A stretch of 64,000 nucleotides of DNA from NCBI GenBank assembly GCA_009746045.1, contig RPFO01000189.1, forward strand, positions 952,248 through 1,016,247, given 5' to 3'. How positions within the stretch are numbered: the stretch's first letter is position 1; each line of letters starts with the position of its first letter. The notes beneath the pieces were generated by a model that was not told the DNA's origin, searched no databases, and worked only from the letters and a program-made list of their open reading frames with translations. This stretch comes from Mesostigma viride (taxonomy: Eukaryota; Streptophyta; Mesostigmatophyceae; Mesostigmatales; Mesostigmataceae). The position numbers and the translations under genes are program-made. Positions 20,240-32,200 of the stretch are shown here, piece after piece.

Positions 20240-20445
20240 GTTGAGTGTGTATTAATATGCCATTATAAGTGTGTATTAAGTAGCATGGCCAGGCATCAAG
20301 TCGCGGTGCCAGATATCTCACGACCCCAGTCGTGAACTTAGCGCAATCTGCATTAGGCAACCTTGATTCTTCCTAATACCGGCACAGTTGATCTTTCGCG
20401 ACGTAGCTCAGGTGTAGGTGTAAACCCGGGCACGTTACACTGGTT
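20240..20445 (+). repeat. Dispersed repeat R, copy 1
   Basis: About 190 bp closely matching 24697-24885 (for example GGCATCAAGTCGCGGTGCC and GTTGATCTTTCGCGACGTA). The second copy sits immediately after the LTR of copy B, so R may be leader sequence of that retroelement or a repeat it inserted into. Confidence 0.75.
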
Positions 20446-20669
20446 ATCGGAGGTTTGTTTGCAGGCGAGGTTAGCTAACTCTCCCGGAGAGAGCTAGTGT
20501 AGCCAGTTAGCTAGGAAACCAAGGCGGAGCTTGGTGTAGATAGAGGTTCCATTATTCTTGAACGACGCGTACCGCTGGACAGGTCGGCCGCAATTCCGCA
20601 AGGAATTCAACGACGACCTAAACGGCGAGCGGCCAGTAAGGAATACTCGGCAGGGTCAGCCATGATCCC

Positions 20670-20810
20670 GTGGTGTTGTGCTGTCAACGGTAGCGGCTAA
20701 AGCTCCAGTTTTCAACGATACCCGGTGGCGGCCAGAGCTCCGGCTCTCAACGACACCAGTTGGCGGCCAAAACTCAGGGTTTTCAACGATACCGACGGCA
20801 GTAGGGCATC
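20670..20810 (+). repeat. Degenerate tandem repeat, about 40-bp unit
   Basis: Four imperfect units of the form TTTTCAACGATACC-GGTGGCGGCCA-AGCTCC. It is not coding as far as can be seen. Confidence 0.75.
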
Positions 20811-21525
20811 GTTAATGCAAAATATGTTATAAGTCTTTCTTTTCCTTCCTGTCTTACCCACGCGCGTAGAAACGGGGTTTCTGCTTTCTGTCGTGCTCTG
20901 TATTCATGTTTGTGCTTGTTGGTGAATGGGTCGCCCCGGAGGCCGACCTTCGTGAGCTGTGAGCGGACCCCCGGAGGGCAACGCTGCTTACAGCTCGAGG
21001 GTAGTTACCGGCTGCATGGCCGTTGCCTAACTGTGTTGCCGGTAGCTGTACCTCAACGTTTGCCTACTGTCTGTGAGCGTGCTGTCTGTGAGCGTACTGC
21101 CTCGTGTTTCTCCCTCGCTGTAAGCACGGCACAAGCACGTAGAGGTAACCTGGGTGGGCTTTCCTCCTTTCCTTTATATGACTACATGTCATGCTTGCTG
21201 TCCCATATTGCTTAATTAATATATCATCTGTTATTCATGGGAACCTCCCGCAATAGACGTATTAATCACGGAGGTAGGTCCGAATATTTGTATTCTGCAG
21301 TAGCTCATGATGGGGTAACGGGTCAGCCAGCCCTATTCTATAGTTGGCCGGGCAGCGCGTGCAGCAATCAATAAGGTCATAATAAGCACTAGATAGTGTT
21401 TGATACACCAGCTATATAGCATTACGTCCAGATTGATACACCAGCTATATATAAGCAGTATACTGCTTATAGCCTAGCGTTAATAGTTAATAGTTATTAG
21501 TCAATATAAGTAATACTATTAGAGT
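20811..21525. other. Gene-free stretch
   Basis: A cysteine-rich frame at 20910-21215 has no recognisable pattern and is probably not coding. The stretch 21395-21450 holds two copies of GATACACCAGCTATATA. Confidence 0.45.
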
Positions 21526-22480
21526 TAGGCGCGGGCGGTGCCGGGGTTGGAGATTAGTGTCAAAACTGAGGCGATGGTGATTGGGGCCTCCAGTACACCA
21601 ACGCTGCCGCGCCTGCTCGACGGGACGGAGGTCCCGTTCCGCGACCGCTTCAAGCTGTTGGGGAGTTGGCTTCCTGACACTGCCGACGATGTGGACACCC
21701 GCATCGGCCTTGCCTGGGCCAAGCTCCGTTCGCTCAAGACCTACTGGCGCTCGAAGGGCCTGGGCGAGCACCGCAAGCGCATGCTCTTCAAGGTCCTCGT
21801 CCTCACGGTGCTCACGTATGGCGCCGAGGCGTGGACAATCCCACCCAAACTGGCAGCTAGGCTAGACGGCACGGTCTACAGGATGCTCCGACAGGTCCTG
21901 AACGTAGGGTTTTCCGAGCGTCCGTCATCAGAGTCTTTGTATCATGGCATGCCTCGTATTTCGGACGAGATTAGGCAGCGTAGGATAGCATTTGTAGGAC
22001 ACCTTGCTCGCACCAGCCAGGTCGACACCGCCCTTGGTCTGGCCGGCCCCCAGCGGCTTGGCCAGCCAGGGCGACACATTCTGACCTGGCCTGGCCCCGA
22101 GGGCATTCCCAAAAGGGTAGGGAAACCTGTCACGAACTACATCCAGATGTTGCTGGACGACCTAGTGGTCCCAGCCCAGTTTGAGCACCGCATCCACTCT
22201 CTCTCCCGTCTTTGGACTGCCATGCAGGACAAGACGCGGTGGAAGAAGATTGTCAAGGCGCACAAGCCCGACCCTGTGGGCAAGCCCCCTCCCCCCAAGC
22301 GGAGGAGGCGTTTTGATGAGTAGTGTAGTTAGGAATTTCTAGACTAGATAGCTTAGAGTTAGGATAGTTCGATTACGCGGCTTCCTCCACCCCGGCCATC
22401 CATCATGGAATATGTGCTACATGATCTCCCCACGCGGAGGCATGTTATAATTTAATTTAATTTTTTTAAAAAATAAGAGT
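21526..22480 (+). pseudogene. LINE family B, copy 1: C-terminal part of reverse transcriptase protein
   Basis: An uninterrupted frame from about 21538 to the stop at 22323 begins inside the protein just after the YADD region (GLEISVKTEAMVIGAS) and continues through LFKVLVLTVLTYGAEAWT, RRIAFVGHLARTSQVDTA and a basic C-terminus (PPPPKRRRRFDE). The 3' UTR of about 150 bp ends in TTTAATTTAATTTTTTT at about 22470. It is the same family as 39400-41700, from which the missing 5' part can be inferred. Truncation at about 21526 is the usual result of incomplete reverse transcription. Family A shares the domain order, so both belong to one broader clade. Confidence 0.85.
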
Positions 22481-22661
22481 TAGGTAAGCCAAAATTAAAT
22501 AAAACGAGCCACGAGCCACGAGCTAGTAGCCATGGCTGACGGCGGAGCTCATAATAACTTTCAAGTTTGAGCACCGAATTTGGTCGTGAATATCACAATC
22601 GCTCCGTCTTTCTAAGACGCACACGCTGATATAATTTTCCGACGCTCTTACGCAATATACG

Positions 22662-22814
22662 ATGAGCAAACGCTTATCGACGCAACGCAGCCTGACGGCT
22701 GCGCTCGGCAATGAAAATACGTCTGCAGCTTTGCCCTCAGGTCCGGCAGGCAGTGATGACACTAGTCGTGCACTGGTGGTCGTCCAGCACCCTCCGGCCG
22801 GCCTCATGCAAAAG
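22662..22814 (+). CDS. Possible first exon of an unknown gene
   Basis: ATG 22662 opens 51 codons (MSKRLSTQRSLTAALGNEN..., ending PAGLMQK) that stop exactly at a good splice donor, AAAG|GTATGT (22815). Composition is coding-like. No partner exon could be identified, because the retroelement copy B begins 70 bp later and may have separated it from the rest. The GC-rich, low-hydrophobicity head gives no functional hint. Confidence 0.35.
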
Positions 22815-22879
22815 GTATGTCACGTGAACCCAATAACCTATAGCTACAGCGGCTACCCTTCCATCTCACTATAAAGAAA

Positions 22880-24665
22880 CTATGTTCAGAGTTCTAACCA
22901 CGATTGTGTGCCCGCCCCTGTGCATGGTCGCACACAACGTTCGTGTCTGCCACACGCACATTACTATCCCAGTTGTGATAAGCATATGCATCGTCGCCTG
23001 CTGCGGCCGTGCATCCGGTATTATATTGGTATTGGTTGACCCCATCCATTGGGTTGCTTTGGTGTTGATTGGTGTGCGCGCCCCTGATTCGGGTCGCTGG
23101 CAGAATTTTATATGCTGCCGCGGCCCTGCACCCGCGCGGACGCCAGGGATGAGGGAGGGCAGCGGTGCATGAGAGGGAAATTGATGGATTTGTGGCAAGT
23201 GCATGGGGGAGATTCCAGGAAGGATTATGGGGGTTAATTCCTGTTCCTGCCGTTCCAGTCCAGAGATCCAGAGTTTCCAGTTACCCAGGGCATTGCCCTG
23301 TGATTTGTTCCAATTTCCAGTGGTGTCTCATGTGACGGTTTTATGTTGCTTGAGTCGACCGTGAAATGTCTTGACCTGGGGTAGGTAGCCGGCCTTAGAG
23401 GCCAATTAACCTGGACCTGGTTCTTGGTGTAAGGTCCCGGTAGATAGGACAAACGTGGGAGTCGGAAGGTGGACACTATAGGAATGACTTCGTGGTGCCG
23501 GGAAGACAGCCAGCAGGCAAGGTCACCATGCACACCGATAATGCCAATGGATGCCCTGCACCGTCAGTACTGGGGATATCCCCGCCGTCTGGAGCATGAG
23601 TCTCTAGTCATGTCTGAGGCCCCGCCATGGCGAAAAAGTCTTGAAAACGAGCTGTTCATTCAGGCGATTGTTAACCTGGCACGCGGAGAAGTTTCTGTGG
23701 TCAAAACCCGAAAGCCCTCACGTGATAGGATCTAGGTTTCCTCCCTTCGGCCTATAGTAGGGAGAGACGTTGAGTACGTCAAGACTTGTCCTTGTGTGGC
23801 GAGTTTGGGGCCGAATTGGTTTTACTGGCCCGTTGGAGAACAAGGGTTGGGACATAGTACCCCTATGGTCAACCTACGGCCGCGATGATCAGCGACCGAT
23901 CGGCTACTAGTAGCTCAGAATTAATTGTTGTGTGTGTTTTCTTTTCCTGTGCTTCTTCACCTCAGTGTATGACGGTGGAGACTACCGTCCCCTGGGGAGG
24001 GGGAGGAGTGTTGTGGGCCCGACCCTTGGAACGGGCGCAACAATGGAATAAATTATGTATTTTGGCTTGTTGTCATAGATAGTCCGTAGGACTTTGGGAC
24101 TCATTTCGGGACTTAATTTGGGAATTGTGAATTGTCCCTTGGTCAAGGACTTTTGTATGGAATTACGATACAGTAGTTACATAGTTTGTGTGCTTCCGAC
24201 TAGTTATTTTGGGCCTAGGTTGATGTATGCGCGATCTTGATCTGTAATGCGCGGGCACCCCAATTTAGGCACAACTATAGGTGTTTGGCTATTTGTGGCA
24301 TACCTGGGTTAACTTAACTGGTATATATGGAAATTAAAAAACACCCATTTCACCGGAAATGTATGCGCTCTTCTAGGGGCCGGCCGGTGCAGATGCGCCG
24401 CGCTGCGTACTTTATAGCTGGTTGAGATCTTGTACTCATGCGTGGATTCTGTATAGGGTCGATGTCGGCCCGAGTCGTTAGGCAGAATATCTTGTGTGGA
24501 CTGTTTCGGAATTCTCTGGAAGGTCGGCGCCATGTTGGCGCCTCTTGCCAGCTTGGTGGCAGGCCTAGGTGAAATTGGTCCGAGGACGAGAGTCTCGTCG
24601 TCCTCTTGGTTCGATGAATGTAAAGTACGATGAAGCCTACACATTGAACCTGGGGCAACTATCCA
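22880..24665 (+). mobile_element. LTR-retrotransposon remnant, copy B (3' part with LTR)
   Basis: Aligns with copy A from the ATTACTATCCCAGTTGTGAT block near 22962 onward. It includes the same short frame (RQYWGYPRRLE, about 23565), a purine tract and then an LTR starting TGTTGTGGGCCCG at 24009. The LTR probably runs to about 24665 (about 657 bp, TG...CA). It carries an internal block at 24230-24370 absent from copy A. No gag or pol motif is present, so it cannot move by itself. Confidence 0.7.
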
Positions 24666-24696
24666 TTTGTAATTGGTTTTGCTAGTGCTCACTTAT

Positions 24697-24885
24697 TTAA
24701 CGGCATTATACGTGTGTATTAAGTAGCTTGGCCGGGCATCAAGTCGCGGTGCCAGATATCTCACGACCCCAGTCGTGAAGCAATCTGCATTCGACCACCT
24801 TGATTCTTCCGAATATACTGGCACAGTTGATCTTTCGCGACGTAAGTCAGGTGTAGGTGTAAACTAGCTGGGCACGAGTGTAGGT
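24697..24885 (+). repeat. Dispersed repeat R, copy 2
   Basis: Matches 20240-20445 with small indels. It follows the copy B LTR by about 30 bp. Confidence 0.75.
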
Positions 24886-26202
24886 CGATGCAGGTCTTCG
24901 TAAACGAATTCAGATAGCCACGCGGCTCCCGCGCGGTCTTAATTCGCGTCTTTCCTCTCAGGCAACTACTCTAGAGTCCTTCCACGACGTTGGATCGCCA
25001 TGCGTCCAGGAGCTAGTAGTTCAATGTCTCACTCAATTATTAAATAGATATCAATGATGTTAAACGTTCTCGTTAGGTTCATTAACACTTAGCTATTTAT
25101 TAGTGGTGGTCATCAGCTACCACAAGTGCATCAAAGAAAAAAAAATATTGAGTAGAGGGGTACCATACAATGGCCCATATAATACAATGTTGTTGTCTCC
25201 CTAATTACTATCCCATTCCTGTATGATGCAAGGCACCTATTCAAAAAGTACCCCGTTGGTACCCCGTGACTCTCCCAACAGAGCCGCGCACATAAATGAA
25301 TGAATGAATGAGAATGAATAAATTCCTGTATCACAAGCTAGCCTTACGTGCTCAAGACATTCCAGCACAACATGCTCATGAACGCATCGGCTGCGCCCTG
25401 GTACCAGGGAGATTGGCCCAGAATCATGGTGGCTGTCTTCGCGGTCATATTTTCTCACGTTGGCGCCCCGATAGATCACTTGTCGGTTGCTCTGACCACT
25501 GTAGCATCTGCGGGGTAGGGTCTCCGATCAGCCAATTGTCTTTGGTAGTCTTGGCGCAATAGGCCCATTACCATGTACACGTACACATAGATATCAAAGA
25601 GACAACCAGCACTAGGCCCTTCACCATGTACACCCATATATACACACATTGCAGCTGACCCGGTCTCCTTCAGGATATCCTTCCCCTGCCCACACCCATT
25701 TCTCTGGATTTTCCAGGGCTGGCAGTCAACAAATGCAGCCATTCCTGTTTTCCCCTTCATGGCAGTCTTGGGCATGAGGTTGATTACTCAGCAGCCATGC
25801 TTCCAACATGCATGGCGGCCTTGATGGCAATGGCTTCCTTGCCTTGAGCCCATGGCCTTGCACTTGCGGTACAGGCAATCTGGTCAGATTTCCAGGTGGC
25901 AGATGAGGTCGCCCTGGTTTTCCTTTGGCGGCCCTCTGGCAGCTGAGGCGGCCACAGTAGTGCAGAGAAGTTATAATTATTCGTTCTCTGCCTTGTAAAC
26001 GTTTAAAAATTTTACCCCATGGTGGAATAAGAGGTGAAAAATTCACCCCCCAAGGAGAAAATTTCACCCCTTTTCATCCGGGGGGCTAAAAATTCACCCC
26101 CTTTTCACGTTTCCCCCCCCCTTTTCCCCCCTTTTTAGCTGTGTTGGAGCCCAGAGTTAACCCGAGGTGCCTACGTACAAAGCACATAGTGACTAAGCAG
26201 CA
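24886..26202. other. Gene-free stretch with simple repeats
   Basis: AT-rich spacer. (AATG)n at 25293-25320; a partial copy of the dispersed motif at 25590-25612; and at 26005-26110 several AATTTCACCCC / GGTGAAAAATTCACC words forming a foldback-prone patch, followed by C and T runs to 26135. No convincing gene. Confidence 0.45.
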
Positions 26203-26640
26203 TTACAAGACGCCAAAAGTCTTGCTCAGCCACCTGGCGTACTCAGGGTCGGCGAATAATGCGGATTGTTTGACCATGTTCTTGGAATCTGGCACGCAGC
26301 GTGCCAGGCAGCCTTGCGTACAATGGCACGGCATGCGCAGGCAAGATTTGCGTGGCGTACTAGGGGAAGGAGACACACCGACATTGTCACCAACGTTCGC
26401 TGCAATGTCAGCCGCATGTGCGACGATCACCTGCAAGACATCGTTGACGACCCCGTCCGGCAGGCCCATGCCTTTCATAATCTGGATCAATTGCACAACG
26501 CCTCGAGGGTCGGACGGCTGAGGGTCAGAGCGACCCACGTCGGCAACATCTGTAGCCTGTTTCGACAACGGAATTGGGGTGGGAAGGGCCAGACCGGAGC
26601 AAGCAAAGGATAAAACGACGCAATGACGTCCACCATACTT
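26203..26640 (-). CDS. Unrecognised protein or exon, about 140 residues
   Basis: A minus-strand frame ending at 26203 with coding-like composition. It contains a hydrophobic helix-rich stretch (VVQLIQIMKGMGLPDGVVND), then an alanine-rich stretch, then cysteines (CLRMPCHCTQGCLARC) and ends ALFADPEYARWLSKTFGVL. The start is unclear: an ATG at 26679 lies in AT-rich sequence, and an upstream exon may feed in near 26625. The cysteine group could bind metal. No family was recognised. It lies 0.7 kb outside the left end of the Mutator-like element, so it is not part of that element. Confidence 0.4.
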   Translation of the reverse strand, partial: KYGGRHCVVLSFACSGLALPTPIPLSKQATDVADVGRSDPQPSDPRGVVQLIQIMKGMGLPDGVVNDVLQVIVAHAADIAANVGDNVGVSPSPSTPRKSCLRMPCHCTQGCLARCVPDSKNMVKQSALFADPEYARWLSKTFGVL

Positions 26641-27345
26641 CAGCTTGCAAGTTGTTGCTAACCAGTTAATTGGCCGCAAATATTATGCTCGGCAAAAATG
26701 CAGGCATCATCAGCATCGCCGGCGGCCTGCAGGGATAATTAACGCTGCAGCAGGAGAGAACTTGACAGCAGCTTGATGCCAGCGTCTTACATCGAGAGAC
26801 GGGCCGCAGCTGTGCGCAGCAGCGTCATGAGTGCCGCGCACTTCTAATCTCATCCCGGCAACTGCTGGTTCTTCGCGCGCGTGGCGTTGCTCGCCTCTTG
26901 ACATTTGAAGAGTACGGGCAATGGGGCTGCGGGCGATCGAGATGGGGGTGACAAATTTTTATGGTGTCGAATTGAGCGGGGCTTGGCGAAAATTGAGTGA
27001 GTGGTGTGGGCTGCGACATAGATAATCGCCTCTGCATTGATGGACGTGACAGGGGAAATTCAGGGATTTGTGGCAAAAATTCAGATGCATTGTTCCATCT
27101 GATCACTGATCGCGTGCACTTTTACCAAGCAGAATTTCCGTTTCGCCCTGCGTCGTTGTGCCAGGCATGCAGCATATTTCCCAAGTGCCTCTTGTGCCGT
27201 TTCCGTACATTTACAGCAGGCACAGTGCCGAGCTTGCAGCTCAAGTTACTTGAAGAGTTCACTAGTACAAGAAATTCGCTTTCAAAATCTTTCCGGATCG
27301 TAACAGGCGTTGATTCGGCAGTCCCTGAATCCTGACATCTAGTTC
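26641..27345. other. Gene-free stretch flanking the Mutator-like element
   Basis: Short frames on both strands without a clear pattern. The sequence is continuous with 35619 onward if the element and one target duplication are removed. Confidence 0.4.
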
Positions 27346-27354
27346 GATTTCCGC

Positions 27355-27564
27355 GGAAGCGCATAATTTGGCTCTGATGACACAAACTCTAGTGCGGGGG
27401 TGAGTGCGGGGTTCCGGGACACCACCGCACTAAGTCCGACGCGCCTGCCCAGGCCACGCCGCGCCGGACCGGCACACGAGTTACGCGGGAAAAAAGGGCC
27501 TGCCGCGCCAATTACTGTAGGACTTGGCTAATTTCTTTGTTGACTACAAGCGCAGTCAAGGATG
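27355..27564 (+). repeat. Left terminal inverted repeat of the MULE
   Basis: 210 bp, inverse of 35400-35609 with a single T/A difference (GACTACAAG against GACAACAAG). Preceded by the 9-bp target duplication. Confidence 0.95.
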
Positions 27565-29218
27565 ATAAAACGTAGCAATGGCGGACATGTTAGGGTGATG
27601 CTCGGCTTAGGGACAGTGGACATGTTTGAGTGATTGCTCGCCAGACTCGAGCTCGCTGGCATACACGTCCGTGGCACCCTCGGCATTTAGCTGGGTTGAC
27701 GCAAATCCTTGTACTGTTTACTGGTGTGTGCGATAATAAAGGAATGGTTATGCACGACATCTAAATGCGAATATCACACAAAAACTGGTTCCTGGAATTC
27801 TCGCGAGCTGCGCGGTGTATGACTGGCGCTTTCCGTTTTTAATTTGCTTCTCGCCTTTTGTGCTCCAAACAGGGGGGTCGTTTACATCCACTGCAACAAA
27901 GTGCTCGTGACCTCCAGCTTTCATGGCCCGGCCCTGCCTTTGCTGCTTGACCAGCACCAGACAGGGTGTGCTGGTGGCCATCCTCGCAATTTTTCTAGCG
28001 GTCAGCGGCATCGTGTGGGTCTGTGCCTTAGGTAAGGCGTTAAGCCCTTATTCCAGTTTCTGTCCAAATGGCACATCATATTAACTGTACTTGCTTCGTC
28101 TTGCGCATGCGGACCCCCCCTTGTTAATGATGCGTTGTCCTGACATTAGCTTCGCATGTGCATTAATGGGACGTGTTCCCGATGTGCATATTTCGGCCCA
28201 TTATTACTTCAACATACAATTTCATGGCGATATTAACTATATGAATTAAATGCATTTCCTCTTTCCTTAATCCTTCTAGTTATACCCTTTTTTCATGTTT
28301 GGTTGGTGGTTATCCATGTAGGGCATGTGGCGGTGCAAGAGCGCGCGCGGGTGCCTGCGAAGTTTTCAGTTGTCGCGCCTATCAACCCAGGTAAGCAAGG
28401 AGTAGAGGGAAAGACTAAGAATATATTTTCTGAATTTCTAGGTCATAGTTGTCCTTTTGCACGAGATGGAAGCGTTATGCCATGGGGCTTTATGGTTGGG
28501 TAATAGCCCTCCTGAGAACGGCTTGCTCTGCAACTTTGTTGGTATGTTCATACCTTGTCACGCGGCAATGTGGTGCAGATCTTCATGCATCCACATGGTG
28601 GATCACCTTGGCGTTATTGGCACTACATGTTGGTCTGAGGTAAGGAATCCATGCTACCCTAAAACGACTAATGCACTGAATGCTCCTCTTTCAGTTTCCA
28701 GCGGAATACACAATGATGAGTTGTTTCAGATACTTCTTGGCGCCACGTGCGGCACGCGGTGGGCCTAGCCTATTGGGATCTAGCGGAAGCTATTCTTAAG
28801 TTAGGGTTTATTTTTGGAGTTATATTGGCAGCCCCATGCAGCTATGCCTAGACTTGCTTGGCCATTTTGAGGTGCGATCGAGGTAGTTCATAACTTCTTT
28901 CTTCGCTGCCCTTTTTCCTTTTGCGCGTTGCTGAGCAGGGATATGCCGAGGTGCTCTCCTTATGTCCATGTCTGCATTTGGCACAAGGCACAATGCATCG
29001 CTCCAAAACGGCAGTCAGTTCGGCGACCCAGGCATCGCGGTATTGTTCGCCGCCTTCTCGCTCGGCGTAAAGCGGTGCGGCAACGCAAGCATCCTTCCTC
29101 ACAGCGCGGGGAAAGCATCCCTCCCCCTCCCCCGCCACCTTCCCCGCAAAGGGAAATAGTGTGGCATATGATACGTTTCGTACGCAGACTATACATCATA
29201 CGCAGCTTTGCCGTACGG
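27565..29218. other. MULE interior upstream of the transposase; candidate exons
   Basis: Splice-like signals bracket several short open stretches on the plus strand: 27871-28030 (ends TTAG|GTAAGG), 28320-28390 (CCAG|GTAAGC), 28441-28541 (GTTG|GTATGT), a segment ending CTGAG|GTAAGG at 28640, and 28695-28800 (stop). Their phases do not all agree, and minus-strand frames at 27748-28011 and 28848-29138 are as plausible. It could be a second element gene or captured host sequence. Nothing recognisable. Confidence 0.3.
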
Positions 29219-32200
29219 ATGTTAAACGTATGCCTACGGATACGCGTACTCTTGCGTATTACGTACTCTCACGTATTATCTTTCTCTGCTTCCCCGCCAC
29301 CCCCACCGCCACCGCCACCGCCACCGCCACCGCCACCGCCACCGCCACCGCCACCTTCTCCGCCACCTTCTCCGCCACTTTCTCCGCCACCTTCCCATGT
29401 TGGAGCACCTCCACCTGCGGCAGCGCCGGCACCGATTGGTCAGCACGGCGGACAACCGTTTTCCAACGTACGTTGCCCTTCCATGTCGTTATCTCATTTT
29501 CCCGTTCGAACTCGCTCATGCTTGGTAGCGACATGGTCTGGAATGTTCTTGTTGTAAGCATCTTTCCATGATAATGGAGTTATTTGCATATAAGGCAGTT
29601 AGTGAGCTTCATAATGGCAACTTATGTTTATGGCGTCCCCAGCTAATTGCACCCACCAAATCCATGACTATGTTGTAACTTGTAATTAGTTTCTGAACAT
29701 CGTGTTTAATTTCTTATGTTGCTGACCCAAAACAGGGAAGTTCAAGACAAAATCCAACACCAGTGCCCAGTTGTGAAGGCACAAACAAGGCAACCAGGAA
29801 AAGGAAGGCCTCCTACAAGTGTGCTCGCAGAGGTATTTCTGGGAGGCGCTGCTGTGACAACACGGGCACCCATCCGGACAATCCACTTGTGGCCGGCCGT
29901 GAACCACTTCAATTCGTTGGCTCTCATTTATACTGCACGGGGTGCGCGGATGCTGTACGCTCCAAGAAAAGGTACGCCTGGGTATGCGCGTGTTGTTTTT
30001 ACTCTACATGTCATCAATACATTGAACAACCTTTTTCTGATTTGCGTCGTTTATCAAGCACAGTCTCTTAGTTGCCTTAGCTTTCATGGTGTTCACCAAG
30101 GCCATATCAAATATTGTAGTAGTGCATAATGTAACTCTTTTGGCTGAATGTTCTTTGGGTTTTGTTGATTGGCCTGTGATTGGTCTTTATGGCCTGCTAG
30201 TTTTGGTTTACGGTATGGTTTTGCTTGGAAATAGATTTTTATTCTACAGAAGCCTTATTGCAGCGTTTATGGTAGATGAGCCCGTTTGGCAGCCCTATGC
30301 CGGGCGTAATCTTATCTTAACCTCGTGGCTTGTCCTTTCCTACTAGCACATTACTGACAAGCCACACACAACATGGGGTCGCAAGAAAACCTTAGCATAG
30401 CGCTCCATGGGGTGTTCATGGCAAGCCCAATGCGTGGTGGCTAAATGTTTAACCTTACTCGGGGGCTCGGCGTGCCATGCTTCCAAGTTCGTTGTCTCTT
30501 TTCATTAATATAACTCTCCCCATTTGTTACCCATTTGTCCCGCATTGTCTTACATGAATGCTTTGTACTTTGCTGTATTCCGTGTTTGTGGCGTTTCAAT
30601 ATCGAGCAGCACCTTGAGCACTACGGAGATTAACCAATTTATTGACGCCCTGAAGCCTTACCCCAATGTTGACTGCGGTCAAATATATGAGACCCCCAAG
30701 CTCGCTAATCAGGCGCTCGACAAAGCCAACAAGCAAGAGCTCAAGAATGGGCCCCTAAATTTTCACGACCTCAACTGGGTGTTGGTGTTTTGCGATAAAG
30801 GTCCAAAGCAAAGGGTCCTTTTGCGATCTAGCTTACCAACCAACAGAACCGCTGACTATTTGAGCGGCGAGGGCGAAAGGGCAAACTGCAAGCCTCGTTG
30901 TAGACGAAACGAGAGCAATGCACAAAAGACATCAAAAGCTTGCGCCCCGCCTTCGGACGCCCCACTGGATGCCGCCCCGGCTGCCGTGCCCTCTGCCCCG
31001 GCTGCGGTGCCCTCCGCCCCGGCTGCCGTGCCCTGCGCCCCGGCTGCCGTGCCCTCCGCCCCGGCTGCCGTGCCCTGCGCCCCGGCTGCCGTGCCCTGCG
31101 CCCCGGCTGCCGTGCCCTCCGCCCCGGCTGCGGTGCCCTCCGCCCCGGCTGCGGCGCCCTCCGCCCCGGCTGCCGTGCCCTGCGCCCCGGCTGCGGTGCC
31201 CTCCGCCCCGGCTGCGGCGCCCTCCGCCCCGGCTGCCGTGCCCTGCGCCCCGGCTGCCGTGCCCTCCGCCCCGGCTGCGGTGCCCTCCGCCCCGGCTGCC
31301 GTGCCCTCCGCCCCGGCTGCGGTGCCCTGCGCCCCGGCTGCTGTGCCCTCCGCCCCGGCTGCGTGCCCTGCGCCCCGGCTGCGTGCCCTCCGCCCCGGCT
31401 GCGTGCCCTCCGCCCCGGCTGCGTGCCCTGCGCCCCGGCTGCCGTGCCCTCCGCCCCGGCTGCCGTGCCCTGCGCCCCGGCTGCCGTGCCCTGCGCCCCG
31501 GCTGCCGTGCCCTCCGCCCCGGCTGCGGTGCCCTCCGCCCCGGCTGCGGCGCCCTCCGCCCCGGCTGCCGTGCCCTGCGCCCCGGCTGCGGTGCCCTCCG
31601 CCCCGGCTGCGGCGCCCTCCGCCCCGGCTGCCGTGCCCTGCGCCCCGGCTGCCGTGCCCTCCGCCCCGGCTGCGGTGCCCTCCGCCCCGGCTGCCGTGCC
31701 CTCCGCCCCGGCTGCGGTGCCCTGCGCCCCGGCTGCTGTGCCCTCCGCCCCGGCTGCGGTGCCCTGCGCCCCGGCTGCTGTGCCCTCCGCCCCGGCTGCG
31801 GTGCCCTCCGCCCCGGCTGCGGTGCCCTCCGCCCCGGCTGCCGTGCCCTGCGCCCCGGCTGCCGTGCCCTGCGCCCCGGCTGCCGTGCCCTGCGCCCCGG
31901 CTGCCGTGCCCTCCGCCCCGGCTACCGTGCCCTCCGCCCCGGCTGCCGTGCCATGCGCCCCGGCTGCGGTGCCCTCCGCCCCGCGGGGTGCATCATCAAC
32001 ATTAGCTGCCGGACAAGAAGTGCAGGAGGATGATCCGGACAGCGATTCTGGGGATGAGGAGGAAGATGGGGGTGGAAAGGACCATGAGCGTCACCCAAGT
32101 GCCAACAAGGCATTTGCGCGGTACACCTGTGCGAGGTATGGCAGCTGCAGGGTCAACCCAAAGAAACTGCCGCGTGGGCACCCTAAGGCGCGGGCGTCTA

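Noticed and set aside
30524-32033. 493- and 371-codon proline/alanine-rich proteins in alternative frames
   Set aside because: They are alternative frames of the 21-bp minisatellite; only the frame continuing into the DDE domain has family support.
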